Below are positions 40,405 through 50,305 of a stretch of 64,000 nt of DNA, one piece after another; position 1 is the first letter of the stretch; each line of letters begins with the position of its first letter. The stretch comes from Flavobacterium plurextorum (GTDB lineage Bacteria > Bacteroidota > Bacteroidia > Flavobacteriales > Flavobacteriaceae). A program made the translations under genes and the position numbers. The notes beneath the pieces are model-generated. The model was given only the letters and a program-made list of their open reading frames with translations, did no database searches and was not told the origin of the DNA. Where the stretch lies: NCBI RefSeq assembly GCF_002217395.1, contig NZ_MUHD01000034.1:1-64000 (forward strand). Direction: 5' to 3'.

Positions 40405-40513
40405 GTGCCTAGTTTTTTAATGGCATGCTATTTGGATAAATGTAAAAACCACAATTAAACCTTTCTCCTATTTTGTAGTCTAATTGATCAAACTAATTAA
40501 CCAACCCAATTTT

Positions 40514-43270
40514 ATGACCAAATATTTTTCGCTTATACTCATTTGTTTTCTTTGTTTTTCGGCTAATGCCCAGAACGATATCATTGTAAAAGGTACCGTT
40601 GTTGATATTAATACTCAACTGCCATTAGAGCTGGCAACGGTTTACTTTACAACTGTTAAAGACTCAACCGTTTTAGAATATGCCACCACAGATAAAAATG
40701 GTTTTTTTAGTATTAAAACAAGAAAGTATGACAAACCTGTTTTCTTGAAAGTGAACTATATGGGATATCAACCCTATTTTGAAGAAGAAAAAGGACTGTT
40801 GGAAAGTAAAGATTTTGGTAAACTGTATCTTTTAGAAAATGTAAATGCATTGAAAGATGTAATTATAAAAACGGAAGCCGCTCCAATCACTATAAAAAAA
40901 GATACATTAGAGTTTAATGCAGCTTCTTATAAAGTACGTCCCGATTCAAATGTTGAAACTTTACTGAAACAACTGCCCGGTTTTGATGTTGATAATAATG
41001 GTAAAATCACAGTAAATGGGAGAGAGGTTAATCAAGTTTTAGTAAATGGAAAGACTTTTTTTGATAAAGACGGTGCCATAGCTATAAAAAATCTTCCAGC
41101 TGATATTATAAAGAAAATTCAAGTTTCGGATTTTAAAACCAAAAAAGAAGAGCTTTCAAAACAAGAATCTACTTCGGATTTTTCGAGTCTTAATATCACG
41201 ATCGATGAAAAGAAAAATAAAGGTTATTTCGGAAAAATATTGGGAGGTTATGGTTCTGATGATCGCTATGAAAGCAGTCTTCTTTTAAATTTCTTTAATA
41301 ATAAACAAAAAATTAGTGTTCTCGCTTCGTCAAACAACATCAACTCTACTGGTTTTGCTATGGATGAGGTTTTTGATAATATGGGCGGAGGCCGAAATAA
41401 TAGAGGCGGAGGCGGAAGTTCCAACAGTGGTAAAGGAATTACACAGTCTAATTTAGTAGGAGTGAATTATTCTGATGATTGGACAGAAAAATTGGCTGCT
41501 ATGGGAAGTTACAATTTTTCAAACTCAATTAACAAAAACGACAGTAAAGCAGATCAAGTAAGTTTTTTGCCAACGGGAAATATTCTCACTTCTTCTGATT
41601 CAAAAACTAAAAATGAAAATACGGGTAATAGTGCTAATTTTGAATTAGAATACAAAATAAATCCATCGACAAGACTTGTCATTGTACCAAAAGTTAATCA
41701 GTCACGTTCTAACGGAAATTCGTCATCTTCGAGTTCTTCTGAAGATGAAAATGGAAATGCATTAAACGAAAGTAAAGCAAATTCTCATTCAGAAAGTACA
41801 AACAACAGTTTTGCAAATACGATTAATTTTAATAAAGCATTTGCGAAAAACTGGCGTAATCTAAGTTTTGTTTTTGATAATAACAATACAAGTACCAACT
41901 CGGATTCTTTTAATGTTTCGCAGACTATTTTTTATCAAGACAGTAAACCTAACGACGATCGAAATCAGAAAGGACAGAACAGTAATAAAAATGATGCTTA
42001 TTCATTTGAAATCGAATATACGGAGCCAGTAACAGATTCATTGCGAATTAGATTTGGTACTGATTTCGATTGGAAAAGTGAGATGAAAGATGCGAAAACT
42101 TTTGATTTTGATGCAGCAACACAATCTTATTCTGATTTAAATGAATCGTTGACAAATTATACTACTTCGAGACAAAATTCTATCAGTCCAAAAGTTGGAA
42201 TTACTTGGCAGAAAAATAAATACACTTTAAACGTAAATACGAGAACAGCGATAATTGATTTTGATAATCACTCCCTTTACTTAAATCAAGCAACAGATTT
42301 GGATAAAAGATACGCATTGCCTTTTGCCGATGCTCAATTGCGATACAAATTCAGCCGTTCAAAATTTCTTTCATTCAAATATGATTATTCAAATGCATTG
42401 CCGTCAGCGGTAGAATTAATGCCGGTAGTAAATCTGAATAATCCATTGAATACCATCGTCGGAAATCCGAATTTAAAGCCAATTGAAAAAAACAGTGCCA
42501 ATTTTACTTTTAAGAACTATGATTTTAGAACTCGTTCAGGATATAGTTTGTATGTAAAAGGAGATTATTTTAATAATGATGTAGTTTCTACTTCAGTTTA
42601 TGATGACAGTGGAAAAAGAACAACTACTTACGTAAATATTTCAGGAACTTATACGACTTCTATTGGAGGAAATTGGAATCAATCGATTAAAAGAGATGCT
42701 CACATCCTGCGTTATGGATTGGGTTTAAACGGAAGTTACTCTTTTGATAAAGGATTTACGAATGCTGTTTTGTACAATGCAAAATCTACAGCCGTGACTC
42801 CAAGATTATATATGACTTATGAATATGGAGAATTGCTTTCTATTTCTCCATCGTATAGTTTATCATACAACGAAACTAAGTATGAAAATATCGTAAGAGA
42901 TGCAAGTTCAAATGTAGTGCACAGAATTAATTTGCAGACAACAAGTTATTGGCCTGCTAATTTAATTTTTGGAAATGATTTTGGATACACCTATAATTCT
43001 AATATCTCAAGTAATTTCAAGAAAGATTTTTACCTCTGGAATACCAGTTTATCTTATGGCTTTTTTGATAAAAAGATCTACGCAAAAGTAAAAGTTTATG
43101 ATATTTTAAATCAGAATCAAAGTGCAACGAGAACAATTTCGGCAACATCTATTCGCGATGAAGAAAACACAGTTTTAAAACGTTATGTAATGTTTTCCGT
43201 AAGTTATAAAATAGGAAACTTTGCTGGTGCCGAAAAAAAGGGAGGAAAGAAAAGAATGAGAGAGGAATAG
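40514..43270 (+). CDS. TonB-receptor-like outer-membrane beta-barrel protein
   Basis: 918 residues from the ATG at 40514 (MTKYFSLILICFLCFSANAQ), which gives a clean signal peptide; a TTG start 30 nt earlier would not. A carboxypeptidase-regulatory-like domain (IIVKGTVVDINTQLPLELAT, about 20-100) is followed by a plug-like segment (VETLLKQLPGFDVDNNGKIT, then VNGREVNQVLVNGKTFF). A long barrel includes a glycine-rich loop (GGGRNNRGGGGSSNSGKG) and NNPLNTIVGNPNLKPIEKN. This is the PF14905-type outer-membrane beta-barrel family; the substrate is unknown. It is monocistronic, with its own terminator. Confidence 0.88.
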   Translation: MTKYFSLILICFLCFSANAQNDIIVKGTVVDINTQLPLELATVYFTTVKDSTVLEYATTDKNGFFSIKTRKYDKPVFLKVNYMGYQPYFEEEKGLLESKDFGKLYLLENVNALKDVIIKTEAAPITIKKDTLEFNAASYKVRPDSNVETLLKQLPGFDVDNNGKITVNGREVNQVLVNGKTFFDKDGAIAIKNLPADIIKKIQVSDFKTKKEELSKQESTSDFSSLNITIDEKKNKGYFGKILGGYGSDDRYESSLLLNFFNNKQKISVLASSNNINSTGFAMDEVFDNMGGGRNNRGGGGSSNSGKGITQSNLVGVNYSDDWTEKLAAMGSYNFSNSINKNDSKADQVSFLPTGNILTSSDSKTKNENTGNSANFELEYKINPSTRLVIVPKVNQSRSNGNSSSSSSSEDENGNALNESKANSHSESTNNSFANTINFNKAFAKNWRNLSFVFDNNNTSTNSDSFNVSQTIFYQDSKPNDDRNQKGQNSNKNDAYSFEIEYTEPVTDSLRIRFGTDFDWKSEMKDAKTFDFDAATQSYSDLNESLTNYTTSRQNSISPKVGITWQKNKYTLNVNTRTAIIDFDNHSLYLNQATDLDKRYALPFADAQLRYKFSRSKFLSFKYDYSNALPSAVELMPVVNLNNPLNTIVGNPNLKPIEKNSANFTFKNYDFRTRSGYSLYVKGDYFNNDVVSTSVYDDSGKRTTTYVNISGTYTTSIGGNWNQSIKRDAHILRYGLGLNGSYSFDKGFTNAVLYNAKSTAVTPRLYMTYEYGELLSISPSYSLSYNETKYENIVRDASSNVVHRINLQTTSYWPANLIFGNDFGYTYNSNISSNFKKDFYLWNTSLSYGFFDKKIYAKVKVYDILNQNQSATRTISATSIRDEENTVLKRYVMFSVSYKIGNFAGAEKKGGKKRMREE

Positions 43271-43296
43271 TTTTTTAGGTTAATAGATTTTAACGA

Positions 43297-43325
43297 AGAG
43301 GCGCACTGCAGTGCGTCTCTTTTTG
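43297..43325 (+). terminator. Intrinsic terminator after the beta-barrel gene
   Basis: AGAGGCGCACTGCAGTGCGT then CTCT: a near-perfect 12-bp stem with one G-T pair, followed by T5. Confidence 0.85.
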
Positions 43326-43391
43326 TGTTTTAAAGACTGATTTGAAATAAAGTAAACAGGAGAGACTTTAATTAAATTTACAACTCACAAC

Positions 43392-44129
43392 TTACAATTT
43401 GCGGTCGATTCGGTGATAAAGTGTAAATCGGATAATATCCCGATCATAAAAATCAATTCCGCTGGCACGTCTTTGAAAACTTTTTAAGTAACCTAATTCT
43501 AGACCAATGTTTGGATTAATGTGATAGCGAAGCGCCGCATACAGTCTGTTTTGATCAAATGTATTTCGCTTATTGTCTTTTCCAAAATTAAACATGATTT
43601 CATCAGAGATTGTGCCTTTTAAACTTCGTTTCTCTCTTTCCCATAATGTAAATGTCGACTGTAGTCTGTAGCGAAATCGATAAGCAAAAGAAAAATTGTC
43701 TAGTAATTCTGTTTTACTAGCTTTCTGAAAGAAACGCTCTTCAAGCTGAAAACGATTGTGAAAAGTAATTTTGGCAATATCATTTATAAAAGTAATATCC
43801 TGCTGAGCTCGATACTCAGGAATTGAAAAATTAGGATCGACATTTGGGTCTTGAGTATTTACATTAAAGTAAGCAAAACCTCCACCTAAATCTATTTTTT
43901 TAGCAGCACGATATCGTCCTTGAACGCGTATTACAAATAAGTTTTGGTGAATAGGATTTAAAAAGCTGCGATTATCAAATTCGGAGTGAAGTGCCCATTT
44001 CTCACTCAAAGGCAAGATGTTGTAATATCTAATCCATGCTAATGTCTGCTGATCTGTTTTCTTTTGATTTTGTGCAGATAAAAAGGGACTAATTAAGCCT
44101 AGAAAAAAAAATAATTTGAAAAACTTCAT
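43392..44129 (-). CDS. DUF2490 domain-containing outer-membrane protein
   Basis: 245 residues with a signal peptide (MKFFKLFFFLGLISPFLSAQ). The body is beta-rich with family features: AWIRYYNILPLSEKWALHSE, RVQGRYRAAKKIDLGGGFAY, HNRFQLEERFF and the ending RFTLYHRIDRKL. DUF2490 proteins are small porin-like barrels of unknown role, frequent in Bacteroidota. It is leftward, alone, with no visible operon partner; the ATG at 44129 is well placed for the signal peptide. Confidence 0.85.
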   Translation of the reverse strand: MKFFKLFFFLGLISPFLSAQNQKKTDQQTLAWIRYYNILPLSEKWALHSEFDNRSFLNPIHQNLFVIRVQGRYRAAKKIDLGGGFAYFNVNTQDPNVDPNFSIPEYRAQQDITFINDIAKITFHNRFQLEERFFQKASKTELLDNFSFAYRFRYRLQSTFTLWEREKRSLKGTISDEIMFNFGKDNKRNTFDQNRLYAALRYHINPNIGLELGYLKSFQRRASGIDFYDRDIIRFTLYHRIDRKL

Positions 44130-44237
44130 TCAATTGATAAATTCAGGCTGCGAATATATACAAATGTGAATAAATGAATTGAAATGAAAGTTATTTTTTA
44201 TTATGCTTTCTGTTTGATTTTGTGATTGTTTTGCCGA

Positions 44238-44780
44238 TTAAATATTTATTAATTCGGAATCAAAAATGATTAATGCTTCTTTTTTCAAATTTAAAAAGGA
44301 CTCCAATTGAGGGATTATTTCCATTTCTAAAAAACGAACTTCAGGATTATTTTGATTTTCAATTTTTATATCATCGGTTAAATGAATCTTTTTAATTGAA
44401 GTTTTGTTTTTAAGTATCAGAATATAATTAAAATGGAATGATCCTGATTTTGTTGTAATGCCTAAAATACTGTTTAACGCACTAATTTTCTTTTTTGCAA
44501 GCGGAGTAATTTTATAAAAAGCATTCTCCGTTTTATCAAAAAGTAATATTGTTTTATTTTGGATTGTTCCTCTATAAATGCTGTTAAGGAATATAGCTGT
44601 ACTAATTAGAATAGAACAAATTAAGCCTCCTTTTAAGTCGATTAAGTATGTAATCGTAATTCCAATAACCAAAACAATAATTCCCAAAATGAAGTTTAGA
44701 AGTAAATAAGATTTATGATGCCAATACGGTTCAAATGAAATCTGGTTTTTTGAAACTTTAAAATTGTAATAGTGCTGCAT
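44238..44780 (-). CDS. Hypothetical membrane protein with PH-like C-terminal region
   Basis: 180 residues. There are two adjacent membrane helices at about residues 25-45 and 49-68 (LNFILGIIVLVIGITITYLI and then ICSILISTAIFL). The C-terminal soluble part is beta-rich (TILLFDKTENAFYKITPLAK, FHFNYILILKNKTSIKKIHL), like bacterial PH/YcxB-type domains. No function can be assigned. It lies between the DUF2490 gene and the TonB receptor, both leftward. Confidence 0.7.
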   Translation of the reverse strand: MQHYYNFKVSKNQISFEPYWHHKSYLLLNFILGIIVLVIGITITYLIDLKGGLICSILISTAIFLNSIYRGTIQNKTILLFDKTENAFYKITPLAKKKISALNSILGITTKSGSFHFNYILILKNKTSIKKIHLTDDIKIENQNNPEVRFLEMEIIPQLESFLNLKKEALIIFDSELINI

Positions 44781-44940
44781 CTTTATATTTAATTAATTCT
44801 CCTTGGATTTTACTGTTTCCGAGATTATAAAAAGATTCGTTTGCGTAAAATCATCAATAAAGATCATTTTAAAAAATGAAACGAAATGCTGCTAAAAGTT
44901 TTTAAAATAACAGTTTATGTCTTTTGAATTCTTTTGATAA

Positions 44941-44974
44941 AAAAAAACGAGATACGTGTAAAACGCATCTCGTT
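44941..44974 (-). terminator. Intrinsic terminator of the TonB receptor gene
   Basis: On the minus strand AACGAGATGCG...CGTATCTCGTT (one mismatch) is followed by T7. It is 29 nt after the receptor stop. Confidence 0.85.
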
Positions 44975-45002
44975 AATTTAAGTTTCTAACTTTAATTTAA
45001 AT

Positions 45003-47549
45003 CTATAAGTTATATTTCAATGTAATTCCATAAGTTCTTTGATCACCAAGTACACCTGCATATTGTCCCGCATTTCCTCCTGCAGGTAATAATTGCTCAT
45101 AATAATCTTTGTTTAAAAGATTACGTCCCCAAAAGTGAATTGATAATCCTTGTGAAGCACGGAAACCTAAACGAGCATTAAAAATTGCGTAACCTGGCAC
45201 AACTAAATATTTTGAAGCCGAAGGGCTTGACGAAAATTCAGAACGAGCGTATGAATCAACAGCAACAAAAACTTTTCCAGCGTTTCCAAAGAATCTTGCA
45301 TTATCAGAAAGTTCACCTCCTAGAGATCCTGCCCATCTTGAAGCACCTGGTAAAGTAGTTCCAGAAACATCTTTAAACGATACTGGAGCTCCAGTTTCTT
45401 CTAATGGAAGCGGTGCATTTGTAAATTTAACATACTTTCCATCAGTATAAGTAGCCGCAGCGTTTATTGTTAAGTGCGTGCTTACAACAAAACTAGCATC
45501 AAGCTCAGCACCTTTCACACGTACTTTGTCAGCATTAGCAAGATAACCTCTATTTACACCCAATTCTGCAGCTTGAACGTTCGTTTGAAAATCTTTAATA
45601 TCAGTATCAAAAAAGGCTAAATTGAAGATAGAATTTCTAAATGGAGAAGTCTTGATTCCAATTTCATAATGATTCACCTTTTCAGGTTTAATAACTGCAA
45701 GATCTAACAATGGCTGTCCTTTCGAATCTGTTGGAAGACCTGCAACATTTACACCAACTGGTTTGTAACTTTTAGCATAAGTTCCGTAAGCATTGATTTT
45801 ATCGCTGAATTTATAAGTAACAGTAATGTTTCCTGAAAAATCAGTGTTGTCAGTACTAGAATCAAAAGCTTGATCCGAGTAAACTTGTTTTTTCAAAGCC
45901 AGCAATGCAGGATCAGTTGTTTGTAATCCGCCGTATGTTGTTCTAGCATAATGAGCATCTTTTTTGTCAAAATTATATCTTAAACCAGGTAAAACGTGTA
46001 AACGCTCTGTTAATGCCCAGTCCAATTGTCCAAATACTGCAGCACTTGATGCTCTAATACGAGCATCGGTTTTGATACCATAACCTTCAAAAAGACCAGG
46101 AGTTTTCCATAACGGGCTTGTTGAACTTTGCGCAAATCTCCATTGTGCATTTCCAGATTCTTCAGTACCATTTGTTTGTGATGTTTGGTCAATAAAGAAT
46201 ACTCCAGCAACACCGCTTAATTTTGATGTAAGTTGTCCTGCATAACGTACTTCTTGCGTTAACTGCGTTTGTCTTGTTGGATTTTGTGATTTAGCCAATA
46301 CTTGTAATCCTGTAAAATCTCTATCGTTTGACGGATCCCAATTCCAAAAACGCCAAGCAGTTGTAGAAGTAAGAGTTCCTCCTCCAATTTTTGTGTCAAT
46401 ATTCAACGAAACACCTCCCATATCTTGTCCAGAACGCCATGGTGTGTCTTGATCAATTTTACGATCAAATGCATTTTGACTTGGAAGCTGATAATTTAAA
46501 TCTTTGATGATAGCATTAAATTGACGGTAAGCAGCTCTTTGTGTTGGCGCAACACCAGCAATAACCTGAGCATATCCGTCTGGACGCTGTGTTGTAATAT
46601 CAGCAGCAAGAATAATGTTTGTATTTACAGAAGGAGTAAAAAGTAATTGACCTCTAATTCCTTGATTGTTTAATGTATTTGTAGGTCTTCCAGTCACAAT
46701 ATTATCAACTAGACCATCACGTTGTGTTCCTGAGAAAGATAATCTACCAGCAACCTTTTTTCCTAAAGCGCCGGTCACCGAAGCTTTAGCCTGCAAGAAA
46801 GCAAAATTTCCGTAGCTTACTTCAAAATCGGCACCAGTAGTAAAACTTGGTTTACGAGTTGTTATATTAAAGGCTCCCGAAGTCGTGTTTTTTCCAAACA
46901 ATGATCCTTGCGGTCCGCGTAATACCTCAATTTGTTCTATATCAATAAAATCTAGAGTTGTAGCTGCCGGACGCGCGTAGTAAACGCCGTCAACGTAAAA
47001 ACCAACACCTGGATCAATACCGTCATTTGTTAATCCGAAAGGAGAACCTAAACTTCTAATGTTGATACCTGTATTTCTTGGATTTGAAGAATAAAGTTGT
47101 ACTGAAGGAACTAATTCTTTAATTCTATTAACATTAAAAGCTCCAGTTTGCTCTGCTTGTTTTCCTGTAATAACCGAAATAGCAATTGGCACATCTTGAA
47201 CTTTTTCTATACGACGTCTCGAAGATACTACAACTTCAATAAGTTCATTTTCTTCTTTTAGCAGAACTTGAATTGGGTTTACTGGTATTGCAGTTACTTC
47301 GATTTCAGCAGTTGTATATCCAACGTACTGAATTAAAAGTGTCAAAGGTAATCTTCCTTTTGAATCGATTGTAAATTTTCCGCTGTTGTCAGTAACAGCA
47401 CTGTTTGTAGTTCCTTTAACTACTACGTTAACGGCTTCTAAAGGTATATTTTCACTTGTTGTAACAACACCTTCAATGTTTTGCGCAAATGAGACAGAGA
47501 AGATTAAAAAGAATACTATTGTAAAGATATTTTGTGTAAATGTTTTCAT
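45003..47549 (-). CDS. TonB-dependent receptor
   Basis: 848 residues. Signal peptide (VFFLIFSVSFAQ), carboxypeptidase-regulatory-like domain (IEGVVTTSENIPLEAVNVVV), then a canonical plug: VPIAISVITGKQAEQTGAFN, GINIRSLGSPFG, GVGFYVDGVYYARPAATTLD and IEQIEVLRGPQGSLFGKNTT. The barrel includes SYKPVGVNVAGLP and KPEKVNHYEIGIK and ends TYGITLKYNL. The plug and barrel style is that of single-component receptors for small chelates or organic substrates, not SusC. It lies just downstream of a leftward Rrf2 gene (251-nt gap), so Rrf2 control in response to iron-sulfur or sulfur status is plausible. Confidence 0.92.
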   Translation of the reverse strand: MKTFTQNIFTIVFFLIFSVSFAQNIEGVVTTSENIPLEAVNVVVKGTTNSAVTDNSGKFTIDSKGRLPLTLLIQYVGYTTAEIEVTAIPVNPIQVLLKEENELIEVVVSSRRRIEKVQDVPIAISVITGKQAEQTGAFNVNRIKELVPSVQLYSSNPRNTGINIRSLGSPFGLTNDGIDPGVGFYVDGVYYARPAATTLDFIDIEQIEVLRGPQGSLFGKNTTSGAFNITTRKPSFTTGADFEVSYGNFAFLQAKASVTGALGKKVAGRLSFSGTQRDGLVDNIVTGRPTNTLNNQGIRGQLLFTPSVNTNIILAADITTQRPDGYAQVIAGVAPTQRAAYRQFNAIIKDLNYQLPSQNAFDRKIDQDTPWRSGQDMGGVSLNIDTKIGGGTLTSTTAWRFWNWDPSNDRDFTGLQVLAKSQNPTRQTQLTQEVRYAGQLTSKLSGVAGVFFIDQTSQTNGTEESGNAQWRFAQSSTSPLWKTPGLFEGYGIKTDARIRASSAAVFGQLDWALTERLHVLPGLRYNFDKKDAHYARTTYGGLQTTDPALLALKKQVYSDQAFDSSTDNTDFSGNITVTYKFSDKINAYGTYAKSYKPVGVNVAGLPTDSKGQPLLDLAVIKPEKVNHYEIGIKTSPFRNSIFNLAFFDTDIKDFQTNVQAAELGVNRGYLANADKVRVKGAELDASFVVSTHLTINAAATYTDGKYVKFTNAPLPLEETGAPVSFKDVSGTTLPGASRWAGSLGGELSDNARFFGNAGKVFVAVDSYARSEFSSSPSASKYLVVPGYAIFNARLGFRASQGLSIHFWGRNLLNKDYYEQLLPAGGNAGQYAGVLGDQRTYGITLKYNL

Positions 47550-47800
47550 TTTTATATTAAGTATATGTGATTAGTAGAGTTTAAAATAAAATTTTTTTAA
47601 ATCAGCACATACACATTATAGAGGAATTGCTTTTCACATCTGCGAAAAGTCTTGTAGAATTGTTTTGCCAAAGTTTTGTTACACCTGATGAACTAAAATG
47701 TACTTTCATGAGTTAAAATTTTGTAAATGGTTTGTTAATTATTTTTGGCAAATATATATAATTAATTCTATGGATTTACTAGGAATTAGAAAATATTTTT

Positions 47801-48214
47801 TTATTTATTTACTAATGAAGCGATTGTGATGCCTTCCATTGCCTTTAAAGTTTTGTCTCTGATAAGCATTAAACCATGACGCAGACTACATTCAGACTCG
47901 GTTTTACAATCAGAGCAAGGCTCATAAAAATTTAAAGAAGCGCATGGCAAAAGTGCAATTGCACCGTCAAATAATCGGTGAATTTCTGCCAAAGTGATAT
48001 CATTTTTTGATTTTATCAGATAATATCCACCAAATTTTCCCTGCTTGCTGCTCACAAAACGTCCTCGTTTTAGATCTAATAAAATCTGTTCTAAAAACTT
48101 TTTAGGAATGTTAGCGCCATCAGCAATTTCTATTGTTCTAGAAATGTGATTTTCGTCTTGTTCTGCTAAATAAAGTAAGGCCTTAAGGGCGTATTTTGCT
48201 TTATGTGATAACAT
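47801..48214 (-). CDS. Rrf2-family transcriptional regulator
   Basis: 137 residues. Winged helix start MLSHKAKYALKALLYLAEQ, recognition region EIADGANIPKKFLEQILLDL and wing SSKQGKFGGYYLIK. The C-terminal part has three or more cysteines (CASLNFYEPCSDCKTESECS), the usual Fe-S ligand position of IscR/NsrR-type members. It is directly upstream of, and co-oriented with, the TonB receptor at 45003, its likely target. On the minus strand a TATATTTG (47749-47756) fits a -7 box between the two genes. Confidence 0.9.
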   Translation of the reverse strand: MLSHKAKYALKALLYLAEQDENHISRTIEIADGANIPKKFLEQILLDLKRGRFVSSKQGKFGGYYLIKSKNDITLAEIHRLFDGAIALLPCASLNFYEPCSDCKTESECSLRHGLMLIRDKTLKAMEGITIASLVNK

Positions 48215-48281
48215 CTATATTGAGTTATAAATTGTGAGTTATGAATTATAAATTTTTAGACTGATCGTTGTTACTGAGTTT

Positions 48282-48317
48282 AAAACCTGAAACAAGAAAA
48301 ACCTGAAACCTGAAACA
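48282..48317. repeat. TGAAACC-type intergenic repeat, second site
   Basis: AAAACCTGAAACAAGAAAAA runs into CCTGAAACCTGAAAC, the same words as at 38833-38898. It is preceded by TGAGTTATAAATTGTGAGTT-like duplicated text at 48211-48250. Confidence 0.5.
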
Positions 48318-48323
48318 AAAAAA

Positions 48324-49154
48324 TTACCAGCCTCCGCTTGAACCACCGCCAGAGAATCCGCCTCCGCCAAATCCACCGCCGAAGCCTCCGCCTCCGCCGA
48401 AACCGCCTCCAGATGATCCGCCGCCAAATCCTCCAAATCCGCCGCCGCTTCTTCCAAGATTACTTAGAATAATAACATCAAGTAAACTAGGACCGCCGCC
48501 GCCATTGTTGCCAGAATTTCCTCCTCCGCCTCTTTTATTTCGAGAGAGTAAAATTAAAACAATTACAACAATTATAATAAACGGGAGTATTGGAAAATCT
48601 TTTCCTTTAGTCTGCTTGCGTTCACCTTTGTATTTGCCTTTAAAAACATCAAAAAGAGCATCAGCACCTTTATCAAGTCCGCGGTAATAACTTCCTGCTT
48701 TAAATTCAGGAATAATAATATTACGAATAATGGTTCCGCCAATACCAGCTGTCAATCTATCTTCTAAGCCATATCCAGGATTTATAGCGATTTTCTTCTC
48801 GGCTTTAGCCAATAAGATAATAACGCCATTGTCTTCTTTTGCTTGACCTAATCCCCAAGTTTGAGCCCATTTTGTAGCTAATTGACTAACGTCTTCGCCT
48901 TTTAAACTTTCAATTGTAATGACTACAATTTGTGTTGACGTAGAATCTGAATATCGAATTAGTTTTTCTTCTAACTGCGTTTTTTCAGAAGCACTTAAAA
49001 CATTAGCATAATCATAAACCGAGGTTTGAAAATCTGGTTTTTTTGGAATTTCAAATTGTGCAAGAATGATATTGCTTGTAAAAAACGTAATGAACAGAAG
49101 GGTAAACTGAAAAATTCTATTGCAATTTGAGATTTTATTTTTGGAATTTTTCAT
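48324..49154 (-). CDS. TPM-domain protein with glycine-rich C-terminus (YgcG-like)
   Basis: 276 residues. Signal peptide (LLFITFFTSNIILAQ), TPM domain (about 35-165: VYDYANVLSASEKTQLEEKL, TQIVVITIESLKGEDVS, NGVIILLAKAEKKIAINPGY), one membrane helix (FPILPFIIIVVIVLILL, about 190-207) and a 60-residue tail of G/F/S repeats (GGGFGGFGGGSSGGGFGGGG). TPM proteins have been tied to photosystem repair in plants; in bacteria they accompany LemA, with an unclear envelope function. It is the last gene of a leftward LemA-TPM-TPM operon with a 3-nt gap. Confidence 0.88.
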   Translation of the reverse strand: MKNSKNKISNCNRIFQFTLLFITFFTSNIILAQFEIPKKPDFQTSVYDYANVLSASEKTQLEEKLIRYSDSTSTQIVVITIESLKGEDVSQLATKWAQTWGLGQAKEDNGVIILLAKAEKKIAINPGYGLEDRLTAGIGGTIIRNIIIPEFKAGSYYRGLDKGADALFDVFKGKYKGERKQTKGKDFPILPFIIIVVIVLILLSRNKRGGGGNSGNNGGGGPSLLDVIILSNLGRSGGGFGGFGGGSSGGGFGGGGGFGGGFGGGGFSGGGSSGGW

Positions 49155-49157
49155 TAT

Positions 49158-49595
49158 TTATCCTTTTGAGATTTCGTTAGATAATTCGTTTGTATCGTCT
49201 GCTAATGAAGGAAAATATTTTTTCAATTGCTCGCCTGCATTCAAAATGCCGTCAACAATACCTTGTTTAAAGTTTCCGGATTTAAAATGGTTGGTCATAA
49301 TGTCTTTGGTACAATGCCAAAAATCGTCTGCAACTAAATCATTAATTCCTTTGTCACCGCAAATGACAAAATTCTTATCATCAACAGCAAAATAAAGCAA
49401 TACACCATTTTTTAATCTGGTTTCATGCATTTTTAATTCATGAAAAACTTCTAAAGCTCTATCATAATGAGCTTTAGAAGATGTTCTTTCTATATGAACT
49501 CTAATTTCGCCAGAAGTGTTTTTTTCGGCCATACGAATAGCTTCAACAATTTCTTGCTCTTCTTCTTTGCTTAAAAAATCTTCTACTTTTGACAT
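49158..49595 (-). CDS. TPM-domain protein, cytoplasmic-type
   Basis: 145 residues with no signal peptide. The TPM domain core is EEEQEIVEAIRMAEKNTSGE, then IRVHIERTS, LKNGVLLYFAVDDKNFVICG and DKGINDLVADDFW. It is a partner of the exported TPM protein 3 nt downstream and of LemA 91 nt upstream. The trio LemA-TPM-TPM is conserved in Bacteroidota; a joint membrane-associated complex is likely but its activity is unknown. Confidence 0.88.
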   Translation of the reverse strand: MSKVEDFLSKEEEQEIVEAIRMAEKNTSGEIRVHIERTSSKAHYDRALEVFHELKMHETRLKNGVLLYFAVDDKNFVICGDKGINDLVADDFWHCTKDIMTNHFKSGNFKQGIVDGILNAGEQLKKYFPSLADDTNELSNEISKG

Positions 49596-49686
49596 TGAAA
49601 TTATTTTTGAGTGAAGATTAACGATTGCCGATTTCAGAGTAATTCTAAAATCAACAATCGTTAATCAAAAATATTAAATCTAATTC

Positions 49687-50271
49687 TTAGAATTTTACTT
49701 CAACTGGTTTTTCAGCACCGGCAACAGCTTCAAAGTATGGTTTTTCTTTGTATTCGCTCAAGAACCATTTGTTCGGGATAGATAAAACATAACCGTTGTA
49801 TACTTGTACCGCTTCGTTAAAACGAGTTCTAGCCGTTAAAATTTGGTTTTCAGTACTTGCTAATTCATCTTGTAATTTCAAGAAGTTCTCATTAGCTTTT
49901 AAAGTTGGATATTGCTCCACAGAAACTAATAATCTTGATAAAGATGAAGATACACCGCTTTGAGCTTGATTAAATTGTGCTAATTGCTCTGGAGTAACAT
50001 TACTAGGATCAATTGTTACAGATGTTGCTTTTGCACGAGCTTCGATTACTGCGGTCAAAGTTGATTTTTCAAAATCAGCAGCACCTTTTACCGTGTTTAC
50101 TAAGTTTCCAATAAGATCATTTCTTCTTTGGTAAGTAGTACTAACATTTCCCCACTCTTTATTAACCGCTTGGCTGTGTTGTAAAGCAGTATTTTTAATT
50201 CCAATTGACCAAAATGCAACTATAGCAATTAGTACAACAATAATTCCTACGGGGATTAACCATTTTTTCAT
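49687..50271 (-). CDS. lemA: LemA family protein
   Basis: 194 residues. An N-terminal membrane anchor (LIPVGIIVVLIAIVAFWSIG) precedes the LemA helical domain: EWGNVSTTYQRRNDLIGNLV, NTVKGAADFEKSTL, VEQYPTLKANENFLKLQDEL and ARTRFNEAVQVYN. LemA proteins are membrane-bound helical bundles of unclear function. It is first of the three-gene LemA-TPM-TPM group and 34 nt after a MerR-type regulator. Confidence 0.93.
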   Translation of the reverse strand: MKKWLIPVGIIVVLIAIVAFWSIGIKNTALQHSQAVNKEWGNVSTTYQRRNDLIGNLVNTVKGAADFEKSTLTAVIEARAKATSVTIDPSNVTPEQLAQFNQAQSGVSSSLSRLLVSVEQYPTLKANENFLKLQDELASTENQILTARTRFNEAVQVYNGYVLSIPNKWFLSEYKEKPYFEAVAGAEKPVEVKF

Positions 50272-50305
50272 ATTAGTTTTGATTTAAGTTTATTTCTATT
50301 TTTAA

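Noticed and set aside
40484..40513. Upstream TTG start for the beta-barrel protein
   Set aside because: It would bury the signal peptide; the ATG at 40514 gives a normal one.
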